Below are positions 55,349-63,765 of a DNA stretch of 64,000 bases, piece by piece. Within the stretch, counting starts at the first letter, position 1. The number at the start of each line of letters is the position of its first letter. Source of the DNA: Halosimplex salinum (GTDB taxonomy: Archaea > Halobacteriota > Halobacteria > Halobacteriales > Haloarculaceae); assembly GCF_003730195.1 (NCBI RefSeq), contig NZ_QWGG01000004.1, positions 496,001 through 560,000 of the forward strand. The letters are read 5' to 3'. The position numbers and the translations under genes were made by a program. The notes beneath the pieces are model-generated. The model saw nothing but the letters and a program-made list of their open reading frames with translations. It ran no database searches and was not told where the DNA came from.

Positions 55349-56421
55349 GTCATCGTCCCGACTCCACCGTCGATGCGCTCCCGCGCGTAGGCGACCAGTC
55401 GGTCCGCGTACGAGGCGAACAGCGGACACCGAACGTCGGTATCGGCGAGCGCCTCCCGCGTGTTCTCGTCGGTGTACGTCGTCGGCTGGGAGAGGTACGG
55501 CAACGAGGCCGGCTCGATCCCGAGTTCGTCGGCGAAACCGGGGATCCGCTCGGTGGCGATACGGGCAAATCTGGTCGTGCCCCGGACTGGAACCACCCGA
55601 CGTCCGGCCGCCCGACCCAGCGCCCGGACGAGTTCGCTGATCGTCGGCGGGTGGGGGTTGCAGAGCTGGTACACCTCCCCGACGGAGTCCTGGCGGGCCG
55701 AAATCGCGTCCATCGCGTCGACCACGAAGTCCCGCGGAACGACGTTCAGCCGCGTCGCGGACGGCCGGACCGGGACGGGAACGACGGCCACGGGCCACTG
55801 GCGGAGGATCAGCTTCAGCAGGTAGTACGGTCCGTCGAACTTCTGGGTCTCGCCGGTTCGACTGTCGCCCACGGCGATGGCCGGTCGGTATATCGTCGCC
55901 GGGAACCCGTCGGCCATCCGGTCCCGTACCAGTCGCTCCGCCTCGAACTTGGTCGCCTCGTAGTGGTTGTGGAACGACTGCCCGACCGCGAGGTCGCGGT
56001 GGGTGAAGGTCCCGTCGTAGCGGCCACTGACGTAGCACGTGCTGACGTAGTGGAACCGCTCGACCTCGGCGGCGGCGGCGAACCGAAGCACGTGGCGGGT
56101 CCCGTCGACGTTCACTCGTTCGGCGAGCGGTCGCGCGACCCCCAGATCGTACACCGCGGCGAGGTGGTAGACGACGCGTGCCTCCCGCCGGAGAGCGTCG
56201 TAGTCGTCGACGGCGAGGTCGGGATCGGTGATGTCGCCCTCGACAAGTCGGATCCGGTCGCGGTCGACCCCTGCGTCGTCGGCGAGGGTCGCGGCCCGCT
56301 CACGCGCCTTATCGCGGTAGTGAGACTGGACGAGACAGACGAGGCGTTCGTCGGTGCGGTCGAGCAGTCGGCCGACGAGCGCCGAGCCGAGGAATCCGGG
56401 GAAGCCGGTGAGCAGTTGCAC
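55345..56421 (-). CDS. NAD(P)-binding extended SDR of the thioester-reductase/fatty-acyl-reductase type
   Basis: The 358-residue protein starts VQLLTGFPGFLGSALVGRLL, the TGxxGFLG cofactor loop of fatty-acyl-CoA and thioester reductases. The catalytic tyrosine and lysine lie in NHYEATKFEAE (YxxxK), and YRPAIAVGDSRTGE is a further block. The GTG at 56421 is used, because the frame upstream belongs to the aldehyde dehydrogenase gene, which ends 2 bases earlier. Members reduce acyl thioesters or act on isoprenoid-like substrates. Pairing with an aldehyde dehydrogenase suggests acyl/aldehyde interconversion, which is inference. Confidence 0.85.
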   Translation of the reverse strand: MQLLTGFPGFLGSALVGRLLDRTDERLVCLVQSHYRDKARERAATLADDAGVDRDRIRLVEGDITDPDLAVDDYDALRREARVVYHLAAVYDLGVARPLAERVNVDGTRHVLRFAAAAEVERFHYVSTCYVSGRYDGTFTHRDLAVGQSFHNHYEATKFEAERLVRDRMADGFPATIYRPAIAVGDSRTGETQKFDGPYYLLKLILRQWPVAVVPVPVRPSATRLNVVPRDFVVDAMDAISARQDSVGEVYQLCNPHPPTISELVRALGRAAGRRVVPVRGTTRFARIATERIPGFADELGIEPASLPYLSQPTTYTDENTREALADTDVRCPLFASYADRLVAYARERIDGGVGTMT

Positions 56422-56423
56422 GG

Positions 56424-58004
56424 TCAGCGACCCCTCGGCGAGCGGTCCCGCACCCACCGGAGCAGTCTGACGCCCGCAGTCGCGCCCGCCGCGGCGACGC
56501 GGTTCGGGACCCGTTCGGGAATCGCGAGCGGGTGGCCGCGCTGGGTCGTGACCGTCTGGGACTCGGTGTAGTCGCGGATCCCCTGGCGACCGTGGCGGCG
56601 CCCGATCCCCGAGTCGCCGACGCCACCCATCGGCGCGTCGGTCGAGGCCCACATCGCGCGGTAGCCGTCGTTGATCGACACCGAACCGGCCTCGATGCGG
56701 CGGGCCACGCGCTCTCCGCGGTCGGCGTCGCCCGTCCAGACGCTCGCGTGGAGGCCGTAGTCGGTGTCGTTGGCTCGCTCGACGGCCTCGGCCACGGCGT
56801 CGACGGGGACGAGCGAGACGACGGGACCGAACGTCTCCTCGCTCGCGGCGGTCGCTGCGGCCGGGAGGTCGGTGAGGACGGTCGGTTCGTAGGCCCACGG
56901 GCTCACGTCCTCGCGCCGGCGGCCGCCGGTCTCGACCGTCGCGCCGCGCTCGCGGGCGTCGGCGACGTGCGAGTCGACCGTCTCCAGCTGTTCGTGGCTG
57001 ACCAGCGACCCCACGTCCGGGCCGTAGTCGAGCCCGACGCCGAGGTCGAGCCGTTCGGTCGCGGCGACGAACGCCTGGCGGAACCCCTCGAACAGCGGAC
57101 GCTCGACGTACACTCGTTCGGTCGCGATACAGAGCTGTCCGGCGTTGGCGTAACAGCCGTTGAGGAGGCCGCGGACCGTCTCGTCGAGGTCGGCGTCGGC
57201 GAGGACGACCGCCGGGTTCTTCCCGCCGAGTTCGAGCGACGTGTCGACGAGGTGTTCGCCCGCCAGCGCCGCCACCTCGCGGCCGACGGCGGTGCTCCCG
57301 GTGAACCGCAGGTGGTCGACCCGCGAGATCAGCGGCTCGCCCAGTCGCTCGCCGTCGCCGGTGACGACCTGGACGAGACCCGCCGGGAGCCCCGCCGATT
57401 CGAGCAGTTCGACCGCGCGGAGCGCCGAGAACGGCGTCGCCTCGGCGGGTTTCAGGACGGCGCCGTTTCCGGCCAGGAGCGCGGGCAGGAGATCGGAGAC
57501 GGCGAGCGTGAGCGGGTAGTTCCACGGGGAGATGCAACCGACGACGCCGACGGGGTCGGCGTGTTCGACGGTCCGGGTCAGGCCGGGAACTGCCCCCCTC
57601 CGGCGAGTCGATTCGAGATGTCCGGGGCCGCGGCGAGCGTAGTAGTCGGCCGTGGCGACGATGTCGAGCACCTCTTCGAGCGCGTCGAAGCGGGCCTTCC
57701 CGGTCTCCAGCTGGACCACGTCGAGCAGTTCGGTGCGGTCGGCGGTCACCGCCTCGGCGAACCGGTCGAGCACGTCGGCGCGTTCGGTGACGGATCGATC
57801 GGCCCAGTCGGACTGGGCGTCGCGAGCGCGTTCGACCGCGGCCGCCACGTCGTCGGCCGTACACTCGGGGACCGTCCCGATAGCGTCGCCGGATACCGGC
57901 GACCGGACCGCGAGCGACTCCCGTTCGCCGACCGTCGCGACACCGGCGCGGAGTCGCTCGCGGGCGTGCTCGGGCAACACGGAGTCGGCGTGGGACGAAG
58001 CCAT
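56424..58004 (-). CDS. aldehyde dehydrogenase (NAD(P)+), succinate-semialdehyde-type
   Basis: The 526-residue protein has the full ALDH set: GCISPWNYPL (residue 156 on), FTGSTAVGRE (234), general base Glu258 in LELGGKNPAV and nucleophile Cys292 in NAGQLCIATERV, then EETFGPVVSLVPV. I start at the ATG at 58004 (MASSHADSVLPEHA); an in-frame ATG at 58028 is an alternative with no better ribosome site. Substrate is not settled; the family is broad. It is divergent from deoxyhypusine synthase and 2 bases upstream of the reductase gene, with which it forms an operon. Confidence 0.92.
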   Translation of the reverse strand: MASSHADSVLPEHARERLRAGVATVGERESLAVRSPVSGDAIGTVPECTADDVAAAVERARDAQSDWADRSVTERADVLDRFAEAVTADRTELLDVVQLETGKARFDALEEVLDIVATADYYARRGPGHLESTRRRGAVPGLTRTVEHADPVGVVGCISPWNYPLTLAVSDLLPALLAGNGAVLKPAEATPFSALRAVELLESAGLPAGLVQVVTGDGERLGEPLISRVDHLRFTGSTAVGREVAALAGEHLVDTSLELGGKNPAVVLADADLDETVRGLLNGCYANAGQLCIATERVYVERPLFEGFRQAFVAATERLDLGVGLDYGPDVGSLVSHEQLETVDSHVADARERGATVETGGRRREDVSPWAYEPTVLTDLPAAATAASEETFGPVVSLVPVDAVAEAVERANDTDYGLHASVWTGDADRGERVARRIEAGSVSINDGYRAMWASTDAPMGGVGDSGIGRRHGRQGIRDYTESQTVTTQRGHPLAIPERVPNRVAAAGATAGVRLLRWVRDRSPRGR

Positions 58005-58117
58005 GGAGGGTGGAAGGAAGCCAGGCATTTCGGTGTTTCCCGCGTGGCGGTAGCTCGGGCGCGGCGGACGGCCGAGAATCGCGGGCTTGAAGCGCGCGGG
58101 CGGCCGACGGGCGAGCA

Positions 58118-59152
58118 ATGAGCGACGAGACGCCACGCGAGACGTTCGAACACGACCCCATCGGCCACGCCGAGGCGCGCGCGGGCATGACCGTCGGGGA
58201 ACTCGCCGACGAGTACGGGAACGCCGGCATCGGCGCCAGCGCCCTCCACGAGGCCGTCGACGTGTACGCCGAGATGCTCGGCGACGACGACGTGACCAAC
58301 TTCTTCGGCCTCGCCGGCGCGATGGTTCCCACCGGTATGCGCCGCATCGTCGCCGACCTGATCCGCGACGGGCACATCGACGCGCTGGTGACGACCGGCG
58401 CGAACCTCACCCACGACTCGATCGAAGCCATCGGCGGCAAACACCACCACGGACAGGTCCACGACGAGGGCAAGACCGAGCGCGAGCACGACGAGCGACT
58501 CCGCGACGAGGGCGTCGACCGCATCTACAACGTCTACCTCCCGCAAGAGCACTTCGCGCTGTTCGAGGACCACCTCCGCAGCGAGGTGTTCCCGACGCTC
58601 GAAGCGGAGTGCGAGGAGTCGGGCGCCGTCAGCATCCAGCGGTTCACCGAGGAACTCGGCCGCGCGAACGCCGCGGTGAACGACGCAGAAGATATCGAGG
58701 AGGGGCCGGGCGTCGCGGCCGCCGCGTACGAGAACGACGTGCCGATATACTGTCCGGCGGTCCAGGACTCCGTGCTGGGCCTGCAGGCGTGGATGTACTC
58801 CCAGACGAGCGAGTTCACGCTCGACGCGCTGGCGGACATGACGACCATCACCGATCAGGCCTTCGACGCCGAGAAGGCGGGCGCGATGGTCGTCGGCGGC
58901 GGCGTGCCGAAGAACTACACGCTCCAGACGATGCTCGTCGCGCCGGACGCCTACGACTACGCGGTGCAGTTGACGATGGACACGCCCGAGACCGGCGGGT
59001 TGTCGGGCGCGACGCTCGACGAGGCGCGTTCGTGGGGGAAACTGGAGAAGGCCGCCCGCAACGCCTCCGTCTACGCCGACGCGACGATCACGCTCCCGCT
59101 CGTCGTCGCGGCGGCCCGCGAACGGGTCGCAACCGGCGAGAGCGACGACTGA
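58118..59152 (+). CDS. deoxyhypusine synthase family protein
   Basis: The 344-residue protein contains the DHS blocks VTNFFGLAGAMVPTGMRRIV (residue 59 on), VTTGANLTHDSIEAIGGKHH and MVVGGGVPKNYTLQTML, the last with the lysine that carries the aminobutyl intermediate. In eukaryotes the enzyme transfers the butylamine part of spermidine to eIF5A; in haloarchaea agmatine is thought to be the donor, leaving a guanidino group for an agmatinase to remove. aIF5A and agmatinase are at 42788-43970 here. The ATG at 58118 fits the family N-terminus. Confidence 0.94.
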   Translation: MSDETPRETFEHDPIGHAEARAGMTVGELADEYGNAGIGASALHEAVDVYAEMLGDDDVTNFFGLAGAMVPTGMRRIVADLIRDGHIDALVTTGANLTHDSIEAIGGKHHHGQVHDEGKTEREHDERLRDEGVDRIYNVYLPQEHFALFEDHLRSEVFPTLEAECEESGAVSIQRFTEELGRANAAVNDAEDIEEGPGVAAAAYENDVPIYCPAVQDSVLGLQAWMYSQTSEFTLDALADMTTITDQAFDAEKAGAMVVGGGVPKNYTLQTMLVAPDAYDYAVQLTMDTPETGGLSGATLDEARSWGKLEKAARNASVYADATITLPLVVAAARERVATGESDD

Positions 59153-59388
59153 CCGACCGCTGACCGACTGCCGACCGACCGCTGCACGACTGTCGACCGG
59201 CCACTGACCGGCCACTGACAGATAATAATACGGCCCTTACCGACCCGATCCGTCCGGCCGCTCGACCGGCGCCCCGCGACCGACCAACGATTTACTCGCG
59301 TTTTAATAATTAATTCTATGTCGATGATTAGCAAACGAATGGAGGAAATGACACCTTTATCACTGACGGATGTGATCGATCGGCTACG
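59153..59388 (+). promoter_or_regulatory. upstream region of pckA
   Basis: The first 70 bases are a degenerate run of short repeats (CTGACCGACCG, then CGGCCACTGAC twice at about 59196-59220). An AT-rich stretch TTTTAATAATTAATTCTATG follows at about 59301-59320, and a TATA-like CTTTAT at 59355-59360 lies 29 bases before the ATG. The AT-rich stretch is a likely regulator site, but no known operator consensus was matched. Confidence 0.45.
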
Positions 59389-60897
59389 ATGTCACAACAC
59401 GGGACGGCGATCGATTCGCCGACAGCGGCGATCGCAGATCCCCAGACGGCGGACAACGTCGTATACGACCCGGCGCTGGCGTCGGTACGTGAGTTCGCGC
59501 GCGACCTGGAGACGACGACGGAGTACGGCTCCCCGTCGTACGTGAGCGAACACCAGTCGCGCAACGCGGACCTGACGAAGAACGCAGTCGACCACGACTT
59601 CGACGGCGACGACTACGAGCACGTCGAGACGGCGCTCGACGCCGTCGCGGACCGCGAGATGGTGTGCCTCGACCGTCAGCTGGGCCGCCACTCCGAGAAC
59701 AGCTACGTCTGTCGCTACTACGTCCCGAAGGAGCACAGCCGCATCGCGCTGGCGTGGGCCAAGCTCCTCGAACCCGCGCCCGACGACGCCGAGCCCGACT
59801 TCACGACGGTCCAGGTCCCGGACACCGAGGAGGTCGCCATCCGCGTCCTCCCCGACGAGGGGTTCACGGCCGTCCTGGGAACCGACTACTCCGGCGAGGC
59901 CAAGAAGTCGTTCCTGCGCCTGTTCATGCTCGACGCCAAGCGACAGGGCGGTCTCGGTCTCCACGCCGGCACCAAACGGGTCCGCCTCGAATCGGACGAC
60001 GGCGACCTGGAAACGGTGGGGCAGGTCTTCCTCGGGCTCTCCGGTACCGGCAAGTCGACGCTCACCGCCCACGGCCTGGGTCTCGAACCCCCGGAGGACG
60101 CGACGATGCTCCAGGACGACGTCTGCGCGCTGCGACCTGACGGGACCGTCGCCGGCAGCGAGGGCGAAGGGCTCTACATCAAGACCATCGGGCTCGACCA
60201 CGGCGAGCAGCCGGACCTGTACGAGGCCGCGACCCACGACTCGGCCGTCCTCGAGAACGTCGACGTCGCCGCGGACGGCACGGTCGACTTCGACAGCGAC
60301 GCCCACACCGCCAACGCCCGCGCGATCGTCCAGCGCGACCACCTCCCCTCCGCCGACGAGGAGATCGACCTCCCGTCGATCGACCAGGTGTTCTTCATCA
60401 CGCGCAACCCCGCGATGCCCCCCATCGCGAAGCTCTCCTCCGAGGAGGCGGCCGTCGCGTTCATGCTCGGCGAGTCCGTCCAGACCAGCGCCGGCGACCC
60501 CGACAGCGCGGGCGAGGCCATCCGCGTCGTCGGGACCAACCCCTTCATCGTCGGGTCCGAGGGCGAGGAGGGGAACCGCTTTCGCGACCTCGTCGCCGAC
60601 CTCGACGTCGACGCGTTCCTCCTCAACACCGGGAGCGTCGGCGACCGCGACATCGGCGTCGACGACACGGTGAGCCTGCTTCGAGCGGTCAGTCGCGGGC
60701 GCGTCGCCTGGACCGACGACCCGACGACGGGACTGACCGTCCCCGACTCCGTCCCGGGGCTGGACGTGAGCCGGTTCGACGTCGGTGACGCGCTCGACGA
60801 CGCCGACGACCGGATCGCCGACCTGCGCGAGGAACGTCGGGAGTACCTCGCCGCGTTCGAAGACCTGGACGAAACGATCCGCGCAGCCATCTACTGA
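59389..60897 (+). CDS. pckA: phosphoenolpyruvate carboxykinase (ATP-type)
   Basis: The 502-residue enzyme converts oxaloacetate and ATP to phosphoenolpyruvate, the entry step of gluconeogenesis. Visible motifs are the oxaloacetate/metal block LGTDYSGEAKKSFLRLFM (residues 163-180), the PEPCK-type P-loop GLSGTGKST (216-224) and metal-binding MLQDDVCAL (about 243), with ITRNPAMPPIAKLSSEEAA further on. N-terminal residues 1-25 are a halophilic leader. TATA at 59355-59360 supports the ATG at 59389. Regulation by TrmB or TbsP, as for other gluconeogenic genes in haloarchaea, is inference. Confidence 0.95.
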   Translation: MSQHGTAIDSPTAAIADPQTADNVVYDPALASVREFARDLETTTEYGSPSYVSEHQSRNADLTKNAVDHDFDGDDYEHVETALDAVADREMVCLDRQLGRHSENSYVCRYYVPKEHSRIALAWAKLLEPAPDDAEPDFTTVQVPDTEEVAIRVLPDEGFTAVLGTDYSGEAKKSFLRLFMLDAKRQGGLGLHAGTKRVRLESDDGDLETVGQVFLGLSGTGKSTLTAHGLGLEPPEDATMLQDDVCALRPDGTVAGSEGEGLYIKTIGLDHGEQPDLYEAATHDSAVLENVDVAADGTVDFDSDAHTANARAIVQRDHLPSADEEIDLPSIDQVFFITRNPAMPPIAKLSSEEAAVAFMLGESVQTSAGDPDSAGEAIRVVGTNPFIVGSEGEEGNRFRDLVADLDVDAFLLNTGSVGDRDIGVDDTVSLLRAVSRGRVAWTDDPTTGLTVPDSVPGLDVSRFDVGDALDDADDRIADLREERREYLAAFEDLDETIRAAIY

Positions 60898-60980
60898 CCC
60901 GGTTTCGGGGAGCCGCGAGTCACGCTCCGGTCGTCCGCGACCGACCGGCGTGGCGGAGGGCGGGGGTGTGACTCACGGTT

Positions 60981-61130
60981 TCAGGCTTTCTGTGCGCGCT
61001 CTCTGGACACCTCGGCGATACCGCTGTTGGCCGAGCATGTCGGGCAGGCGTGGAGGTCGCCGAACTCGTCAGCGAAGACGCGGGCGAACTGTTCCGAGAC
61101 GTGCGTACCGCAGTGGTCACAGGCTGGCAT
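60981..61130 (-). CDS. small zinc-finger protein (DUF7563-like)
   Basis: This 49-residue protein reads MPACDHCGTHVSEQFARVFA and continues with HACPTCSANSGIAEV, giving a CxxC-x(about 20)-CxxC zinc ribbon. It resembles the small haloarchaeal family I know as DUF7563, often represented by many paralogues. The ATG at 61130 is chosen; the longer frame to 61226 adds basic residues unlike a halophilic protein. Function unknown; a regulatory or adaptor role is often proposed for such proteins. Confidence 0.75.
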   Translation of the reverse strand: MPACDHCGTHVSEQFARVFADEFGDLHACPTCSANSGIAEVSRERAQKA

Positions 61131-61460
61131 TTGTGGTGGACTCCTCTCGCGTCCACTCGACAACAGGTATCGAACCGTACAAGGAGGTTTTCCGGCTTCG
61201 GACCCAATTTGGCCCGAAATATGCACAAAATCCGACTCAGAACGCCCCTACCGGCGGATACAGTTCTCCGCTCGACCGGCTGGACTCGATGACAGAGTCT
61301 TGTCAGTCGCCGCTCAGATGTCGCCGCTCAGATGTCGCCGCTCAGACGTCACCGCTCGCACGCAGGACGAACTCGTCGGGGGTATCGGAGACCGGAGACC
61401 GTCGCCGGGGCCGGACGGCGATCCGTAGCCGCCCGGTCCGCCCCGCGGGTCAGGTGTCAC
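61131..61460. other. intergenic stretch with three 14-bp tandem repeats
   Basis: GTCGCCGCTCAGAT occurs at 61306-61319 and 61320-61333, and with one change at 61334-61347, followed by a partial GTCACCGCTC. The preceding AT-richer part (about 61195-61245, TTTGGCCCGAAATATGCAC) probably holds the promoter of the zinc-finger gene. No gene is supported. Confidence 0.6.
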
Positions 61461-62474
61461 CTATCGATCGGCGAAGACGACCGGAGCGGGCCCGGAGTCG
61501 TCGACCGACACGTCCTGCCCGAACGTCGCGAGCAGGTCGAGACTCGAGGAGAGGTGGTCGGAGACGCCGGGGACCGCGACGCGGCCGCCGGCGAGCCCGA
61601 GGAAGACGAGCAGCTGGTCGGCGAGGTGGACGTCGACCGCGGCGCCGCTTCCGAGGAAGCGCCGGAGCGGGTCGGTGGCTCTGTTCGACACTTCCTCGGC
61701 GGGCGTGCCGGGCGAGCCGTAGGCGTCGAAGCCGGCGACGCTGTCCGCCCCGTCGAGGCGGACCACGACCACCGACCCGGGGTTGCTCGTGGCGACGTAC
61801 GTCGTCCGGTGTTCGACGGTCTCGACGCCGAGGCCGTCGAGGGCGTCCGTCGCGGCGGCGGCCTGGCGCTCGGCGACTTCGGCGTCGGCCAGTTCCGCGG
61901 CGGCTTTCGAGTAGACGCGAGCGCCGGTCTGCGACAGGCCGCTCCCCAGGTCTATCCGGGAGAGCGACGACGGCCAGAGGCGGAGCGTCGCGCGACCGCC
62001 GCCCACCGGGTAGAAGCCCGTCCGGTCGACCTCGACGGCGGCGGCGAGGCCGAACCGGCGGAGGAGCGGGAGTTTTACCTCGCGATAGTAGGCGAGCGGC
62101 GGCGACCACTTCACGTCGGTCCCGCCGGTCGCCGTGATCGAGAGCGGCTCGTCGATCCGAGTCGCGAGCGGGAGGAACGTGTCGAAGAGGAGACTGACGC
62201 TCCCGGCGGTCCCGATGTCCGCCTCGTAGCGGCCGCCGCCGATACGGCCGGGTTCGAAGGTGACGCGCTCGGACCCCTGTTCGGCTCCTTCGACGTCGGC
62301 GTCGGCGACGTCCGCGGCGGTCTCGACGGCGGCCAGGTGCTGGGGTTTCAGCCCCGGCGTCGAGCGATTCCCCCTGACTTCGTCGAGCTCGACGGCCTCG
62401 CCGCTCAACATCGACAGCGTCAGCGCGCTCCTGACCAGTTGTCCCCCTCCCTGGCTCCCGTCCACCTCGAGCAT
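61461..62474 (-). CDS. rtcA: RNA 3'-terminal phosphate cyclase
   Basis: The 337-residue enzyme converts RNA 3'-phosphate ends to 2',3'-cyclic phosphate with ATP. It starts MLEVDGSQGGGQLVRSALTL, the RtcA signature, with RGNRSTPGLKPQHLAAV next and the adenylylated histidine in VDVHLADQLLVFLGLA near the C-terminus. The ATG at 62474 is supported by a TATA-like CTATATC about 20-27 bases upstream, which implies a leaderless transcript; an in-frame GTG at 62510 would lie upstream of that box. No rtcB gene is adjacent. Confidence 0.93.
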   Translation of the reverse strand: MLEVDGSQGGGQLVRSALTLSMLSGEAVELDEVRGNRSTPGLKPQHLAAVETAADVADADVEGAEQGSERVTFEPGRIGGGRYEADIGTAGSVSLLFDTFLPLATRIDEPLSITATGGTDVKWSPPLAYYREVKLPLLRRFGLAAAVEVDRTGFYPVGGGRATLRLWPSSLSRIDLGSGLSQTGARVYSKAAAELADAEVAERQAAAATDALDGLGVETVEHRTTYVATSNPGSVVVVRLDGADSVAGFDAYGSPGTPAEEVSNRATDPLRRFLGSGAAVDVHLADQLLVFLGLAGGRVAVPGVSDHLSSSLDLLATFGQDVSVDDSGPAPVVFADR

Positions 62475-62636
62475 AGCAAGGGGTACCCCGGCGGCAGATA
62501 TAGTAGCCACGGTGGTCGCCCTGCGAACTGGCGGACACGCCGCTTGCGGACCGGGTGGCGGTTCGGAAAAGGAGCCGACCGCTACGAAGCCTGACAGCGC
62601 GGGCGGTCGGTGTGGTTGGGTCGGTTCAGACGTTCG

Positions 62637-62921
62637 TTACTGCGAGCGGCTCTGGACCATCCGCTCGACGCGGCCGACGAGCGTGTCGCTACCGGTCGCG
62701 CGCTCGACCATGTCGCTCATCTGCGTCTGTTTGAAGTAACTCGCGAACGCGAGGATCGTCGGCGGCCAGAGGCCAACGAACAGCCCTTGCTGTTTGTCGC
62801 CCCGGGCGTAGAAGAAGAACCACGACAGCACGACCGACCCCGCGGCCAGTATGACCGCGGGATCCGTGCCCGTGTTCTCTGCCGCTCGCACCGCTTCTTG
62901 CTGTTGACCTTTGGATTCCAT
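62637..62921 (-). CDS. small two-helix membrane protein, function unknown
   Basis: The 94-residue protein has a polar start (MESKGQQQEAVRAAENTGTD), a hydrophobic segment PAVILAAGSVVLSWFFFYA (about residues 21-39), a short loop with GDKQQG, a second segment GLFVGLWPPTILAFASYF (46-63) and a charged amphipathic C-terminus. The halophilic composition and clean start suggest a real gene. No function can be read. Confidence 0.72.
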   Translation of the reverse strand: MESKGQQQEAVRAAENTGTDPAVILAAGSVVLSWFFFYARGDKQQGLFVGLWPPTILAFASYFKQTQMSDMVERATGSDTLVGRVERMVQSRSQ

Positions 62922-63267
62922 GCAACCACGCTAGCGGCGGAACGGGTTTAGTTAGCCAGTGAGTAGCCCGAACAACCCCTGATTACGGGATTCGACGATC
63001 GAACAGGTCGAGCTTAACCGCGGAAACGTCCGACTACTCGGCAGACGGCGCGGTGTCGATGCCGGGCGGTGCTCGGCGCTCCCGCGACGCGGTGGAAACC
63101 GATTTCCCGACCGACGACGTATCGCCGTCCGGCCGATGACGATCCGCGACACAGAGCCGGCCTGACGAGCCGGTCGTGACGAACCCTATGAGTTCCGAGG
63201 CCACGCTTTCAGTACTAGAGATAAAAGGATTGCCGATCAAACGTTCACATCGAGGTGCTGTGTTGCG
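62922..63267. other. boundary between host chromosome and low-GC element
   Basis: The first 260 bases have host-like composition and no supported gene. From about 63190 the sequence becomes AT-richer (CTATGAGTTCC, TACTAGAGATAAAAGG), and it stays so through the ribbon-helix-helix-like and integrase genes. A TATA-like ATAAAAGG (63221-63228) precedes the first gene. No tRNA or other attachment-site repeat is visible on this side; the matching repeat would lie beyond the window. Confidence 0.5.
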
Positions 63268-63765
63268 ATGACTGGTAGACGTTTGTCCAAAAGTGACGAG
63301 AGAAAAGTCGTCAAGACTTACGCCCTTACAGAGACGAAGCAGGAGTGGAAATCGGAGGCGGAAGATGAGGGTTTGTCGCTCAGCCGTTATCTGCATCAGT
63401 TGATTCAGGAGAGTCGTGCGATGCGGAAGCAAGGCCGCTTGAAACTGGGAGACCGGAGGAAAGTCGAGCAGCTCCAGGAGGAAGTCGATGAGCTTCAGGC
63501 ACAGTTGGATAGTCAGAGGCAGAAACGCTCGAACCCGGATATCGGCTCCAATTTGATCCAGCCAGAGGGCTTGGAACAGATCGTTGACGGGGAGTTCAAG
63601 CCGTTGGATCAGGTGTTAAAAGAACTGGTGGGAAGCCAGAGTTTTCAGGAACGTCTTCGTACAGAGCTGAAGTCTGAGCTCTACAGGTTAGCGAACAACG
63701 GGAAGGTAGAGTACCGGCGAGGAAACGGCTGGAAAAACATTGGAAAGGAAGGTGATCGGGAATGA
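63268..63765 (+). CDS. ribbon-helix-helix-like regulator with coiled coil, upstream of integrase
   Basis: The 165-residue protein is more basic and less acidic than its chromosomal neighbours. The N-terminus, VVKTYALTETKQEWKSEAED followed by LSLSRYLHQLIQES, has the strand-helix-helix layout of RHH DNA-binding proteins (about residues 14-50). Residues about 60-85 (RRKVEQLQEEVDELQAQLDS) form a coiled coil, and the C-terminus (ELKSELYRLANNGKVEYRRG) may be a small wing. Its stop overlaps the integrase start in ATGA. A role as excisionase-like or integrase regulator is inferred from position. Confidence 0.7.
   Translation: MTGRRLSKSDERKVVKTYALTETKQEWKSEAEDEGLSLSRYLHQLIQESRAMRKQGRLKLGDRRKVEQLQEEVDELQAQLDSQRQKRSNPDIGSNLIQPEGLEQIVDGEFKPLDQVLKELVGSQSFQERLRTELKSELYRLANNGKVEYRRGNGWKNIGKEGDRE

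Noticed and set aside
55345..58524. 1059-residue minus-strand frame covering both reductase and dehydrogenase regions
   Set aside because: Only its 3' part is the reductase. The rest is an arginine-rich shadow of the dehydrogenase, which is well supported in another frame.
61306..61347. 14-bp tandem repeat as an operator array
   Set aside because: It is not near an obvious promoter box and has no dyad symmetry, so it is recorded as a simple repeat only.
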